Positions 26,677-35,111 of a DNA stretch of 64,000 bases are shown here, piece after piece; position 1 is the stretch's first letter, and every line of letters starts with the position of its first letter. This DNA comes from Azospirillum sp. 412522. GTDB taxonomy: Bacteria; Pseudomonadota; Alphaproteobacteria; Azospirillales; Azospirillaceae. The position numbers and the translations under genes were made by a program. The notes under the pieces were generated by a model that was not told the DNA's origin, ran no database searches, and saw only the letters and a list, made by a program, of their open reading frames with translations. The stretch is from contig NZ_RWIJ01000026.1 in NCBI RefSeq assembly GCF_019805165.1, forward strand, positions 929 to 64,928, in the 5' to 3' direction.

Positions 26677-26847
26677 AGGTGACGAAGCCATTTTACCGGC
26701 GCAACGGCAAAAAAGGATAGGTTCCTATGCCCGTTCCCGGAGCGATGGAGGCACCGCGTCTGCGCGGATGCGGCCCGGCCGCTACCATTGCGATCATCGC
26801 CTGCCGGATGCTTGCGAACGGCGCAACGCGCCGGGCTGGATCGAACA

Positions 26848-27276
26848 ATGTCGGATGAGCGCATGGCACCGGTTCTCCAATCCCTGACAACCCTTCCCTC
26901 CTATCTGCTGTTCGCCGCGGTGATGCTGGGGTTCCTGCTGCTGTTCATCCTGGCCTATACCGCCGTCACCCCCTATCGCGATCTGGCCCTGGTCCGCCAG
27001 GGCAACACGACGGCGGCGCTCACCCTGGGCGGCGCCATGATCGGCTTCGCCCTGCCGTTGACCAGCGTCGCCTCCCACACCACCAGCATCGTCGATCTGG
27101 CAGTGTGGGGAGTGATCGCGCTGGTGTCGCAGCTCCTCGTCTATGTCATCGGCTCCCGCGTGCTGCTGCCGGATTTCCGTGCCGGCGTCGAAGCCGACCG
27201 CACCGCCTACGGCGTTCTTCTCGGCAGCCTGTCCATCGCCGTCGGGCTGCTGAACTATGGCTCGCTGACTTATTGA
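26848..27276 (+). CDS. DUF350 (YjfL-like) membrane protein
   Basis: The 142-residue protein has four membrane segments arranged as two similar pairs, with YRDLALVRQGNTTAALTLGG between them; this polar stretch is characteristic of DUF350. ATG 26848 is used; ATG 26863, behind GGATGAG, is equally possible and gives 137 residues. DUF350 proteins are inner-membrane proteins of unknown function that occur with DUF1190 proteins and glutathionylspermidine-synthase-like ligases, as here. It is divergent from tetR and the first gene of a three-gene operon. Confidence 0.85.
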   Translation: MSDERMAPVLQSLTTLPSYLLFAAVMLGFLLLFILAYTAVTPYRDLALVRQGNTTAALTLGGAMIGFALPLTSVASHTTSIVDLAVWGVIALVSQLLVYVIGSRVLLPDFRAGVEADRTAYGVLLGSLSIAVGLLNYGSLTY

Positions 27277-27301
27277 TATCGACCGGAGGAAAGGTGTTCC
27301 G

Positions 27302-27898
27302 ATGAAGCGTTCGCACACCGTGGCGGCCCTGCTGCTGGGCGGCATCAGCCCGGTTCTGTTCGCCTGCGGCGAGGACAGTCCCGAGGAGGCGACCGTCTAT
27401 CCCTCCGTCGAGGCCTGCACCGCCGAGATGCCGGCGAACGAGTGCGCCGCGGCCTTCGCCACCGCGCGCGAGGAGCATCTGAAGACCGCCCCCCGCTTCG
27501 CCAGCCGCGAGGCCTGCGAGGCGGAGATGGGGGACGGAGCCTGCACTCCGGCCAACGAAGGGCCAAACGACGGTGGTGGAAGCAGCCTCGGCAACGTCTT
27601 CGTCCCGGCCTTTGTCGGCTTCATGATCGGCCGCAGCCTGACCGGTGGCTATTCCCAGCCGGTCTATTTCGACCGCCAGGGCTACGCCCGCAGCGGCAGC
27701 ACCCGCATCGCCGAGACGCCGCTGCCGCCGCAGCGCCGGGACGAGATCCGCCAGGGCAGCGGGGGCGTCGCCTCCAGTTCCGGGTCCTACTACCGGCCTG
27801 GTTCGGGCAGCACGGGCAAGTCCTTCACGGTCACCACGACCGGACGCAGCGCCGGCTTCGGTTCGACCGGCTCGTCGCGCGGCTTTTCGGGGAGCTGA
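27302..27898 (+). CDS. DUF1190 (YgiB/YjfM-like) lipoprotein-like protein
   Basis: The 198-residue protein starts behind GGAGGAAAGG. Its N-terminus is MKRSHTVAALLLGGISPVLF, followed by ACGED, a likely export signal with a cysteine that may be lipidated. Two Cys-rich halves each hold the pattern YPSVEACTAEMP or FASREACEAEMG, and the tail is rich in Gly, Ser, Thr and Tyr (GSYYRPGSGSTGKSF and following). These features identify DUF1190. It lies between the DUF350 gene and the ATP-grasp ligase gene and is probably a surface or periplasmic partner, perhaps the protein modified by the ligase, which is speculation. Confidence 0.85.
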   Translation: MKRSHTVAALLLGGISPVLFACGEDSPEEATVYPSVEACTAEMPANECAAAFATAREEHLKTAPRFASREACEAEMGDGACTPANEGPNDGGGSSLGNVFVPAFVGFMIGRSLTGGYSQPVYFDRQGYARSGSTRIAETPLPPQRRDEIRQGSGGVASSSGSYYRPGSGSTGKSFTVTTTGRSAGFGSTGSSRGFSGS

Positions 27899-27902
27899 CG
27901 CC

Positions 27903-29111
27903 ATGGAGCGTGTCCATACAACGCCCCGCCCGCAGTGGCAGGCCAAGCTGGAGGAGATCGGCTTCCCCTTCCATACCGAAGCCGACGGCACGGCCTATTG
28001 GGACGAAAGCGCTTACTGGCGCTTTTCCCTGACCGAGATCGAGACGCTGGAGGCGGCGGCCGAGGAGGTCTATCGCCTGTGCGAGGAGGCGGTCGGCTAT
28101 GTCGTGACGCGTGGGCTGTACGAGAAGGTCGGCCTCCCACGCTGGGCGGCCCCGGCCATCGAGGCGAGCTGGGCGGAGCGCGAGGGGAGGGACATGGCGC
28201 TCTATGCCCGCTTCGACTTCGCCTGGGACGGCAAGGGCGGGCCGCCGAAGGCGCTGGAGCTGAACGCCGAAACGCCGACCTCGCTCTATGAGACCGCCGT
28301 CGCCCAATGGTGCTGGTTGCAGGACGTCCATCCCGACGCCGACCAGTTCAACAGCCTGGAGGAGGCTCTGGTCGAGCGCTGGCAGGCCCGCAGGCAGGCC
28401 TTCCCCGCCCTGGCGTCGCAGGCCGAGGCGGTCCATTTCGCCTGCCTGATGCCGCATCCGGAAGACGAGGCGACCATCGCCTATCTCCAGACCCTGGCCC
28501 TGCGCGCCGGCATGACCACCAAGGCGATGCCGATCCAGGCCATTCGCTACGACGATGCTTCCGGCCGCTTCCTGGACGATTCCGGCCTGCCGATCCGGCA
28601 TCTGATGAAGCTCTATCCCTGGGACTGGATGATCCGGGAGGAGACCGGCCGCGAACTGGTGGCCGCCGCCGCCCAGGGGCGGATCCGGATGATCGAGCCG
28701 GCCTGGAAGATGGTGATGGCGTCGAAGGGGCTGTTCGCCCTGCTGTGGGAGCTGAACCCCGGCCATCCCAACCTGTTGCAGACCTCGCTCGACCGCACCG
28801 GCTTTCCGGCGGGAGCCACGGTGGTGGCGAAGCCGCTGCTCGGCCGCGAGGGCAGCAACGTCAGCATCGCCACCCTCGACGCCGCTGGCTTGCCCATCGG
28901 CCAGCCCATCGCCCAGACCGAAGGACCCTATGTCGATGACGGCTGGGTCTATCAGGCCTACACGCCGCTGGCGGAGTCCGACGGCAACCATGCCGTCTTC
29001 GGCGTCTGGATGGCCGGCGGCACGGCCTGCGGCCTGGGAATCCGCGAGGACCGGGCGCTCATCACCGGCAACACCAGCCGCTTCGTCCCGCACATGATCG
29101 CGTCGGACTGA
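27903..29111 (+). CDS. Glutathionylspermidine synthase family ATP-grasp ligase (YjfC/GspS-like)
   Basis: The 402-residue protein starts 5 bp after the DUF1190 stop. It has the synthetase-only architecture of GspS, without the amidase domain. Visible family features are PKALELNAETPTSLYETAV (ATP-grasp substrate region), YPWDWMIREE, WELNPGHPNLLQTS, and VAKPLLGREGSNVSI with the ATP-binding lysine, followed by YQAYTPL near the end. The enzyme should use ATP to join a carboxyl group to an amine. Whether it acts on glutathione and spermidine or on a peptide or protein is open. Its linkage to DUF350 and DUF1190 matches the E. coli yjfLMC neighbourhood. Confidence 0.9.
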   Translation: MERVHTTPRPQWQAKLEEIGFPFHTEADGTAYWDESAYWRFSLTEIETLEAAAEEVYRLCEEAVGYVVTRGLYEKVGLPRWAAPAIEASWAEREGRDMALYARFDFAWDGKGGPPKALELNAETPTSLYETAVAQWCWLQDVHPDADQFNSLEEALVERWQARRQAFPALASQAEAVHFACLMPHPEDEATIAYLQTLALRAGMTTKAMPIQAIRYDDASGRFLDDSGLPIRHLMKLYPWDWMIREETGRELVAAAAQGRIRMIEPAWKMVMASKGLFALLWELNPGHPNLLQTSLDRTGFPAGATVVAKPLLGREGSNVSIATLDAAGLPIGQPIAQTEGPYVDDGWVYQAYTPLAESDGNHAVFGVWMAGGTACGLGIREDRALITGNTSRFVPHMIASD

Positions 29112-29123
29112 CGGCGCGGGCGG

Positions 29124-29888
29124 TCACGCGTTGCGGAAGACAAGCTCGTCGGCGATCACCGCACCGCTCGACTGCATCAGATACAGCCCGATGTGATGGG
29201 CAACCCTCTGCGGGTGGGCGGCGGTGTCGGGCAGGCCAATGCTGCGGGCGGTCTCCAGCGGCAGGTCGTAGGTGGCGCAGCCCGGCTCATACACGACGAT
29301 CTCGCGCAGCGGCCCGGTCATGCCGTGGTTGCGCGCCGACAGCAGGGCCTGCACCGCCTGGAGCACGCAGATGTCGGTGCAGATGCCGTCCACCACCAGC
29401 GTCTCGACGCCGTTGGCGGCGATCCAGTCGAACAGCCGGTTCCGGCCGGTGGTGAGGTCGGTCGTTCCGACCACGCCGTTGATGCAGTCCTTGCGCATCA
29501 GCGTGACGCCGGGGGCGCCGTCCAGCCAGGACAGCTCCTCGACCAGATTCTCCTCGCCGGTGCCGGCCTCGCAGTGGGGCGGGTAGGGATATTCGGGCTT
29601 GCCCGGCTCATGGGTGTCGAGGAAGACCGCGACGGGATATCCGGCCGAGAGGAACAGCCGGTTGGTGCGGTCGATCTCGGCGATCATGCGGGTGACCTGG
29701 GCGTTGGCGACCGGCGGCGCCAGATTGCCGCCGCCGATGGCGGCGAACCCGTTCACCGGATCGACGTCGAGCTTTCCAACCCGCTTGCCGGCCAACGGGA
29801 CGGCGGTGCTGCGCACCGGCAGTGCGGCGGCGATGGCCTCCAGCGCGGCGGCCGGATCGAAGGCCGGGGTAGCAAGGGTCTCGGCCAT
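29124..29888 (-). CDS. Nicotinamidase-like cysteine hydrolase (isochorismatase fold)
   Basis: The 254-residue protein starts at ATG 29888. The catalytic triad pattern of nicotinamidases is visible: an Asp in GKLDVDPVNGF, a Lys in LMRKDCINGVVG, and the nucleophilic Cys in VDGICTDICVLQAVQ. A possible metal-site region is DTHEPGKPEYPYPPHCEAGT. It should hydrolyse nicotinamide to nicotinate, feeding PncB encoded 17 bp upstream in the same operon. The first Asp is in a DVDPVNGF context unlike classical PncA (VDxQNDF), so a related amide substrate cannot be excluded. Confidence 0.8.
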   Translation of the reverse strand: MAETLATPAFDPAAALEAIAAALPVRSTAVPLAGKRVGKLDVDPVNGFAAIGGGNLAPPVANAQVTRMIAEIDRTNRLFLSAGYPVAVFLDTHEPGKPEYPYPPHCEAGTGEENLVEELSWLDGAPGVTLMRKDCINGVVGTTDLTTGRNRLFDWIAANGVETLVVDGICTDICVLQAVQALLSARNHGMTGPLREIVVYEPGCATYDLPLETARSIGLPDTAAHPQRVAHHIGLYLMQSSGAVIADELVFRNA

Positions 29889-29905
29889 GATGCGTCTCCT
29901 ATGGT

Positions 29906-31222
29906 TCAGACCAGCACCGGGACGTTGGCGACGCCCTCGGTGCCGAAGATGGCGCGGTAGCGGGCGACCTCGGCTGCCGCCCCGGTGGCCTTCTCGTAAT
30001 TGTCGCTGAGCTTCACCGCCTCCTTCCAGGCGCCGTCCACCTCGACCGCCGTCACCTTGCAGACCAGGCTCAGCGGATCGAGACCCTGGCCGCTGCGCGG
30101 GTGACAGCCGCGGAAATCGGACGTCAGCAGGGTGCCCCAGCCGTAGCCGTCGCGGATGCGGCCGGCGAAGGTCCGGTGGAGCGTCAGGATGTCCTCGACG
30201 TCCAGCCCGTCGCTGAACAGGACGCGCTTCTCCCTGGGATCGCGGCCGTGGCGTTCCAGCCAGCCGATATACTCCTCGCCCGCCATTACAGGAGCCTTGC
30301 TGTCCACCCGCATGCCGGTCCAGTCCGCCACCCAGTCGGGCGCGTTCCGCAGGAACTGTGTCGATCCGAAGGTGTCGGGCAGGAACACCAGCATCGCGCC
30401 GCCATAGGTTTCCTGCCACAGCCGCAGCACGTCGTACTGGGCCGCCCGCAGCTCGTCGTCCGTCCGCGCCAGCGCCGCGACCGTCGTCGGCAACTCGTGC
30501 GCGTTGGTGCCGATGGCCTCCAGGTCGTGCTTCATGGCGAGGTGGGTGTTGGAGGTGCCGATGAAGCGCGGGCCGAGTTCCGCCGCCATCGTCTCCACCA
30601 CATATTCCTGCCAAAGGAAGCTGTGGCGCCGCCGCGTGCCGAAGTCCGACAGGCTGAGGTCGTCGAGCGGCCGCAGCTTTTCGATCTTGTCCCACAGGCG
30701 GACCTTGGCGCGGGCGTAGAGAATGTCGAGTTCGGTTTCCGTCATGCTCGCCAGCGCGGCGCGCGTCTTCAGCTCGTTGATGACGCTGAGGGCGTAGATC
30801 TCCCACATCGTCACCATCGGCCAGGGCCCTTCGAAATCCAGGCGCCACTGGCCGTCCTCCTCCGACAGCCGGTAGTCGGGCAGGGCGAAATCCTCGGCGA
30901 GCCATGCGACGAACTCCGGCCGGAAGATCCCGCGCTGCCCGTAGAAGGTGTTGCCCTGGAGCCAGACCGCTTCGGACCGCTTCAGGCGCAGCGAGCGTAC
31001 ATTGTCGAGCTGGCGGCGCAGTTCGGCCTCGTCGATGATCCGGGCCAGCTTCACCGAGCGGGTGCGGTTGATCAGGCTGAAGCGGACCTTCACATTGCGG
31101 AAATGCCGCCAGATGAACTGCAGCATCGCCAGCTTGTACCAGTCGGTGTCCAGCAGCGACCGGACGATGAAGTCGGTGGCGAAATTATGGTTGTGGGCGC
31201 GGCTGCTGAAATTGACGAGCAT
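29906..31222 (-). CDS. pncB: Nicotinate phosphoribosyltransferase
   Basis: The 438-residue protein has the PncB N-terminus SLLDTDWYKLAMLQFIWRHF. The phosphoribosyl-binding segments follow: FIGTSNTHLAMKH, FSDGLDVEDIL and GWGTLLTSDF. The enzyme makes nicotinate mononucleotide from nicotinate and PRPP with ATP hydrolysis. The catalytic His lies in the GTSNTHLA segment. It sits between nadE and the nicotinamidase-like gene on one strand, completing the Preiss-Handler route. Length is typical for PncB. Confidence 0.92.
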   Translation of the reverse strand: MLVNFSSRAHNHNFATDFIVRSLLDTDWYKLAMLQFIWRHFRNVKVRFSLINRTRSVKLARIIDEAELRRQLDNVRSLRLKRSEAVWLQGNTFYGQRGIFRPEFVAWLAEDFALPDYRLSEEDGQWRLDFEGPWPMVTMWEIYALSVINELKTRAALASMTETELDILYARAKVRLWDKIEKLRPLDDLSLSDFGTRRRHSFLWQEYVVETMAAELGPRFIGTSNTHLAMKHDLEAIGTNAHELPTTVAALARTDDELRAAQYDVLRLWQETYGGAMLVFLPDTFGSTQFLRNAPDWVADWTGMRVDSKAPVMAGEEYIGWLERHGRDPREKRVLFSDGLDVEDILTLHRTFAGRIRDGYGWGTLLTSDFRGCHPRSGQGLDPLSLVCKVTAVEVDGAWKEAVKLSDNYEKATGAAAEVARYRAIFGTEGVANVPVLV

Positions 31223-31252
31223 GGCTGGAACCTCCTGTTCTGACTGACCGGG

Positions 31253-32965
31253 TCACAGCCCGTAATGGTTGGTGACCGGCAGACGCCAGCCCGGCCCGTA
31301 GGTCCGTTCGGTGACGACGACGCCCGGCGGACTCTGGTCGCGCTTGTACTGGGCGCGGGCCGTCAGGCGGCCGATGCGCTCGGCATAGGCGGTGGAGATC
31401 GGCTGGCCGACGGCGGCGCTTGCCAGTTCGGCTGCGCGGTCGGCACCGTTCAGCCCCTCGACCATGGTCGCCAGCACCGCGTCCAGATGCTCGTAGGCGC
31501 CCAGGGCCTGCTCGTCGGTCTGCCCCTCGCGCAGTTCGGCGCTCGGCGGCTTGGCGATGATACGGTCGGGCATCACCGCGCCCTGCGGGCCGAGCAGGCC
31601 GGAGGGCCGGTGCGCGTTGCGCCAGCGCGCCAGACGGAAGACGAGCGTCTTGTAGACGTCCTTCAGCACCGAGTAGCCGCCGCACATGTCGCCGTAGAGG
31701 GTCGCATAGCCGACGCTCATCTCGCTCTTGTTGCCGGTGCTCAGCACCATCAGCCCGAGCCGGTTGGACAGCGCCATCAAGGTCATGCCGCGCGCCCGCG
31801 CCTGGACATTCTCGAAGGTCGTGTCGTCCGCCGTCGCCGGCCGGTCTTCGAGGACCGGGGCGAGCATCCTGTCGAAAGCCTCCATCGCCGGTGCGATCGG
31901 CACGGTCAGCAGCCGGGTCCCGAGCAGGGTGGCGGCCCGTTCGGCATCCTCCATGCTCTCCGCCGAGGTGTAGGGCGACGGCATGCGCACCGGCAGCACG
32001 CGGTCGGCGCCCAGCGCATCCACCGCGACGGCGGCCGACAGGGCACTGTCGATGCCGCCCGACATGCCGAGCACCACGCCGGGGAAGCCGTTCTTGTCCA
32101 CATAGTCGCGCAGGCCCAGAACCAGCGCCCGGTACATGGCCTCCGGCTCGTCCGGATAGCCGTTCGGCAGCATGCCGAGCACGTCGCCGCGCCGCAGGTC
32201 GATTCCGCCGTCCTCGCCGCGCTCCAGCGTGATATCGAACTCGCATTCCCGGAAGCCGGCCTGGGCGATCACCAGCCCGGCCCGGTCCATCACATAGCTT
32301 CCGCCGTCGAACACCAGGCTGTCCTGTCCGCCGACCTGATTGACGTAGAGGACCGGCAGGCCGGTGGCCTTGACCGTGCGCCGGCCGATGGCGAGGCGGA
32401 CCGCCTGCTTTCCGCTCCTGAAATGCGAGCCGTTCGGCACGATCAGTACCTCGGCGCCCTCGGCCGCCAGGGCCTGGGCGACCTTGCCGTGCCAGAAATC
32501 CTCGCAGATGGCGATGCCCAGGCGGAAGCCGCGGAAATCGACGGGCGACGGCATCGGGCCGGGGGCGAAGACCCGCTTCTCGTCATAGACCTCGTCGTTG
32601 GGAAGGGTGTGCTTGAGCACGATCTTCATCGAGCCGTCGGTCTCGATCAGGAAGGCGGCGTTGAAGGGCAGGGCGGCGCCGTCGAGCGGCCCGCCGACCA
32701 GCACCGCCGGTCCGCCGTCGCCCCGCATCTCACCGGCCAGCGCATCGAGCGCGCTGCGGAAATCGCGCCGGAACCCCGGACGCAGAACCAGATCCTGAAG
32801 CGGATAGCCGGTACCGAAACATTCGCTGAACACCAGCAGGTCCGCCTTGCCGCGGTACTGCTCGCGGTGGCGGCGGACGAGGCCGAAATTGTCCTTGAGC
32901 GCGCCGACCGTGGGGTTGGCCTGGACGCAGACGATGCGCAGAGCGGTGGACGGAGTTACAGGCAT
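31253..32965 (-). CDS. nadE: Glutamine-dependent NAD+ synthetase
   Basis: Starting at ATG 32965 behind a CAAAGGAG ribosome binding site, the 570-residue protein has an N-terminal nitrilase-type amidotransferase domain. Its catalytic residues are Glu in FSECFGTGYP, Lys in LKHTLPN and Cys in AICEDFWHG. The C-terminal synthetase has the ATP pyrophosphatase loop VLGMSGGIDSALSA and STGNKSEMSVGYATLYGDM. It amidates nicotinate adenine dinucleotide to NAD using glutamine-derived ammonia. A longer in-frame start at 33082 overlaps the upstream gene and is not needed. Confidence 0.93.
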   Translation of the reverse strand: MPVTPSTALRIVCVQANPTVGALKDNFGLVRRHREQYRGKADLLVFSECFGTGYPLQDLVLRPGFRRDFRSALDALAGEMRGDGGPAVLVGGPLDGAALPFNAAFLIETDGSMKIVLKHTLPNDEVYDEKRVFAPGPMPSPVDFRGFRLGIAICEDFWHGKVAQALAAEGAEVLIVPNGSHFRSGKQAVRLAIGRRTVKATGLPVLYVNQVGGQDSLVFDGGSYVMDRAGLVIAQAGFRECEFDITLERGEDGGIDLRRGDVLGMLPNGYPDEPEAMYRALVLGLRDYVDKNGFPGVVLGMSGGIDSALSAAVAVDALGADRVLPVRMPSPYTSAESMEDAERAATLLGTRLLTVPIAPAMEAFDRMLAPVLEDRPATADDTTFENVQARARGMTLMALSNRLGLMVLSTGNKSEMSVGYATLYGDMCGGYSVLKDVYKTLVFRLARWRNAHRPSGLLGPQGAVMPDRIIAKPPSAELREGQTDEQALGAYEHLDAVLATMVEGLNGADRAAELASAAVGQPISTAYAERIGRLTARAQYKRDQSPPGVVVTERTYGPGWRLPVTNHYGL

Positions 32966-33078
32966 GGCAAAGCTCCTTTGCCGAATGCCGCCGGTCTGTC
33001 CGGCGGGCTTGGTCGTCATGATGGAATGCGAGGCCGTCCCTGTGAACGGAAGGGAACCGTATCGGACGGGCATCGCAT

Positions 33079-34236
33079 TCAAATGCCGGACTGGGCGATC
33101 AATGTCTGGATGATGTGGAAATGATCTTCGAACATCTGCTCGGGATCGATTTCGGCGATCGGCATCCAGCGGGCCGACTTGGCGTCGTCGCCACCGCGCA
33201 CCTTGGGAAATCCGTCCTCGGTGGCCTTGAGCTGGATGAGGAACGCCTGGGTCACCGTGCGCCCGCGCGTCGAGCGGTAGGGATGGTCGAAGATCTGGCT
33301 GGCGCGGATGCCGCCCTCCAGGAAGCCGGCGGGAACCTTGAGCCTCGTCTCCTCCCGCAACTCGCGGATCATGGCGTCCTTGATCCGCTCACGCTGGCCG
33401 ACAAAACCGCCGGGAAGGGCCAGCAGGCCGCGTCCAGGCAGGCCCCGGCGTTCGATGAGCAGGACGTGACCGGACAGGACGACCACGGCGTCGGCGGTGA
33501 GAAAGGTTGGAGGGTAGGGCGCATCGGCCCATCCCGCCCTGTATTTGGCGATGTAGGCGCTTTCCTCCGCCAGCCGCTTGTACTCGTCGGTGCGCGCGAA
33601 CTCCGCCATGAAGGCGGCGACATTCGCCGGCAGTGCCTGCTTCCACGCCTCCAGCGCCGCCGCGGCATCGGCGAAATAGGCGTCACGGATGGGCGTGGCC
33701 GAGATGCCCTGGCAGTTCCCGCTTTCCACGGCGCCCCACTGTGGGAACATGCGCAGGTAATAGCTGCTGTGGTCCTTCGAATGACCGATCAGGCCGACCA
33801 CCGGGGCTGAGCCGTCGGCGGGCCGGTGGTGCTGCACGACCACGCCATGCACGGCGGCCTGGACGTCGCGGATCCATTCCAGATCGTTGTAGCGGTCGAT
33901 GAGGGGAAGCACCGCGATGCGCTCGCGCTCTTCGGGGGAAAAGGCGCCCACTATGCAGGAGCGCACCTCTTCGAAGCGGAAGGGGTTGCGGTGGCTGCGC
34001 GCCTGACGCGAGGACCCGACCAGCACGATCAGATGCCGCCCCAGCGACAGGGCCTGACGCATGACGGCGAGATGGCCAAGATGAAAGGGGCGGAAGCGGC
34101 CGACAAAGACCATGAAATCATAGGCCATGGTGCCTTGGGCACCGGAAGCCATGGTGCCCAAGGCACCAGGGGCCGCGGTCTTCTTCGGCAACGACAGGAC
34201 ACCGGACTCGCGTCCGGCGACAGTGGCAGAAGTCAT
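33079..34236 (-). CDS. nadM: Bifunctional nicotinamide-nucleotide adenylyltransferase / Nudix hydrolase
   Basis: The 385-residue protein (start ATG 34236) has a nucleotidyltransferase domain with VGRFRPFHLGHLAVM and GISATPIRDAYF. A C-terminal Nudix hydrolase domain has the box GFVGQRERIKDAMIRELREE. This is the NadM-Nudix arrangement known from cyanobacteria and several proteobacteria. It adenylylates NMN (or NaMN) and the Nudix part may cleave ADP-ribose. The family usually begins almost directly with the VGRFxPFH segment, so ATG 34128 is a real alternative that removes 36 Ala/Gly/Thr-rich residues. The gene is first in the NAD operon. Confidence 0.88.
   Translation of the reverse strand: MTSATVAGRESGVLSLPKKTAAPGALGTMASGAQGTMAYDFMVFVGRFRPFHLGHLAVMRQALSLGRHLIVLVGSSRQARSHRNPFRFEEVRSCIVGAFSPEERERIAVLPLIDRYNDLEWIRDVQAAVHGVVVQHHRPADGSAPVVGLIGHSKDHSSYYLRMFPQWGAVESGNCQGISATPIRDAYFADAAAALEAWKQALPANVAAFMAEFARTDEYKRLAEESAYIAKYRAGWADAPYPPTFLTADAVVVLSGHVLLIERRGLPGRGLLALPGGFVGQRERIKDAMIRELREETRLKVPAGFLEGGIRASQIFDHPYRSTRGRTVTQAFLIQLKATEDGFPKVRGGDDAKSARWMPIAEIDPEQMFEDHFHIIQTLIAQSGI
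34129..34167. promoter_or_regulatory. Perfect 15-bp inverted repeat at the nadM start region
   Basis: GGTGCCTTGGGCACC at 34129-34143 and its exact reverse complement at 34153-34167 are separated by 9 bp. Each arm is itself partly self-complementary. On the minus-strand mRNA this makes a strong hairpin immediately before ATG 34128, covering its AAGG ribosome binding element. If translation starts at 34128 it is a leader hairpin; if at 34236 it is inside the coding region. Confidence 0.7.
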
Positions 34237-34374
34237 GCTCAGCAAGCTCCTTGCTGAAAGAACGCCGCAGTCTATCTGCGGCACAAGAACGATACGGCGA
34301 TGACAGCCCATTCTCAAGTCCCTCCTGCCATCTCTTTAGGAGCAACGCATTTGACAGTGCCGACCTTTTTACAT

Positions 34375-34384
34375 GAGTATACTC
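34375..34384. promoter_or_regulatory. Perfect 10-bp palindrome in the nadM / copper divergent region
   Basis: GAGTATACTC is perfectly palindromic. It lies in an AT-rich part of the 283-bp gap between the divergent NAD and copper operons and overlaps a TATACT -10-like box. It could be half of the control region of either operon. No specific regulator is assigned. Confidence 0.3.
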
Positions 34385-34519
34385 TAAATTAACATATAAG
34401 TAAAATTATGGAAAATATAACGCCGTCCGCCTGCACCAATTCTTGAAGGGAGCATCGGGGGTGGGCAAATCGTCCCGCCACTGCGGAAGAGCTTGACCGG
34501 ACAGGGCTGCGCGTGATCG

Positions 34520-35050
34520 ATGGCCTCGGCCTTCCGCAACAGGTGGCTCTCCCGCATGGCCCGTCGCCGGACAGTCCCAAGCTCCCGTGTCACCGCCCGG
34601 ATCGGCGCTCCCGCCGGCACGGTTGGACGGCGCCATCTGCTGGTGGGCTGGCTTGCCATCCTGGCTCTGCTGATCCAGGTGGCGGTCCCCGACCTGGCCA
34701 TGGCGGCACGGGCACGGTTGCCGGCCGGCATCCTCGCCGCCGCGACGGAGGCCGACCATTGCGGTGCTCCCCTACAAGAAGCGCAGGCCGGCTGGGAGCA
34801 TGACGCTCCCAGGAGCGTAGCGGGCGATGGCGCACCTGCTGACCATGAACGCCCCGCCGCTCCGGCAATGGAGCACGACGGCCTCTGCGCCTTCTGTCTC
34901 GCCCTCGGCGTCCACGGCCTGGTTCCGGTCACAACCGCCGTCCGGCCGAAGGCCGTTTTCCGCATGGAGTTCGCAGCACCGGCCAGTACCGTCGTTCGGC
35001 CGGCCGACCATTTCCTGACCTGTCTCAATCCCCGCGCTCCACCGGTGTGA
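34520..35050 (+). CDS. DUF2946 family protein (copper-associated), first copy
   Basis: The 176-residue protein has one membrane-like segment, LLVGWLAILALLIQVAVPDL, preceded by basic residues (a probable export signal or anchor). The characteristic DUF2946 core follows: MEHDGLCAFCLALGVHGLVP with a CxxC pair, and an upstream DHCGAP. The N-terminal 30 residues are Arg-rich and could be mis-started. DUF2946 genes commonly accompany copper uptake or resistance genes; here CopCD and YcnI genes follow on the same strand. Biochemical function is unknown, and metal binding by the Cys and His residues is inferred. Confidence 0.7.
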   Translation: MASAFRNRWLSRMARRRTVPSSRVTARIGAPAGTVGRRHLLVGWLAILALLIQVAVPDLAMAARARLPAGILAAATEADHCGAPLQEAQAGWEHDAPRSVAGDGAPADHERPAAPAMEHDGLCAFCLALGVHGLVPVTTAVRPKAVFRMEFAAPASTVVRPADHFLTCLNPRAPPV

Positions 35051-35111
35051 CGGCCCCTCCCCCATCGTCACCGGACACTCTCCGGATTGCCAATCCGTTC
35101 AGGAGCGCATC

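Noticed and set aside
27645..27902. Upstream extension of the ATP-grasp ligase gene to 27645
   Set aside because: It would overlap the DUF1190 gene in another frame with no family similarity; ATG 27903 directly follows that gene's stop.
34351..34356. TTGACA as a -35 box for the copper operon
   Set aside because: The nearest -10-like TATACT is 21 bp away, longer than a normal spacer, so I do not call a promoter.
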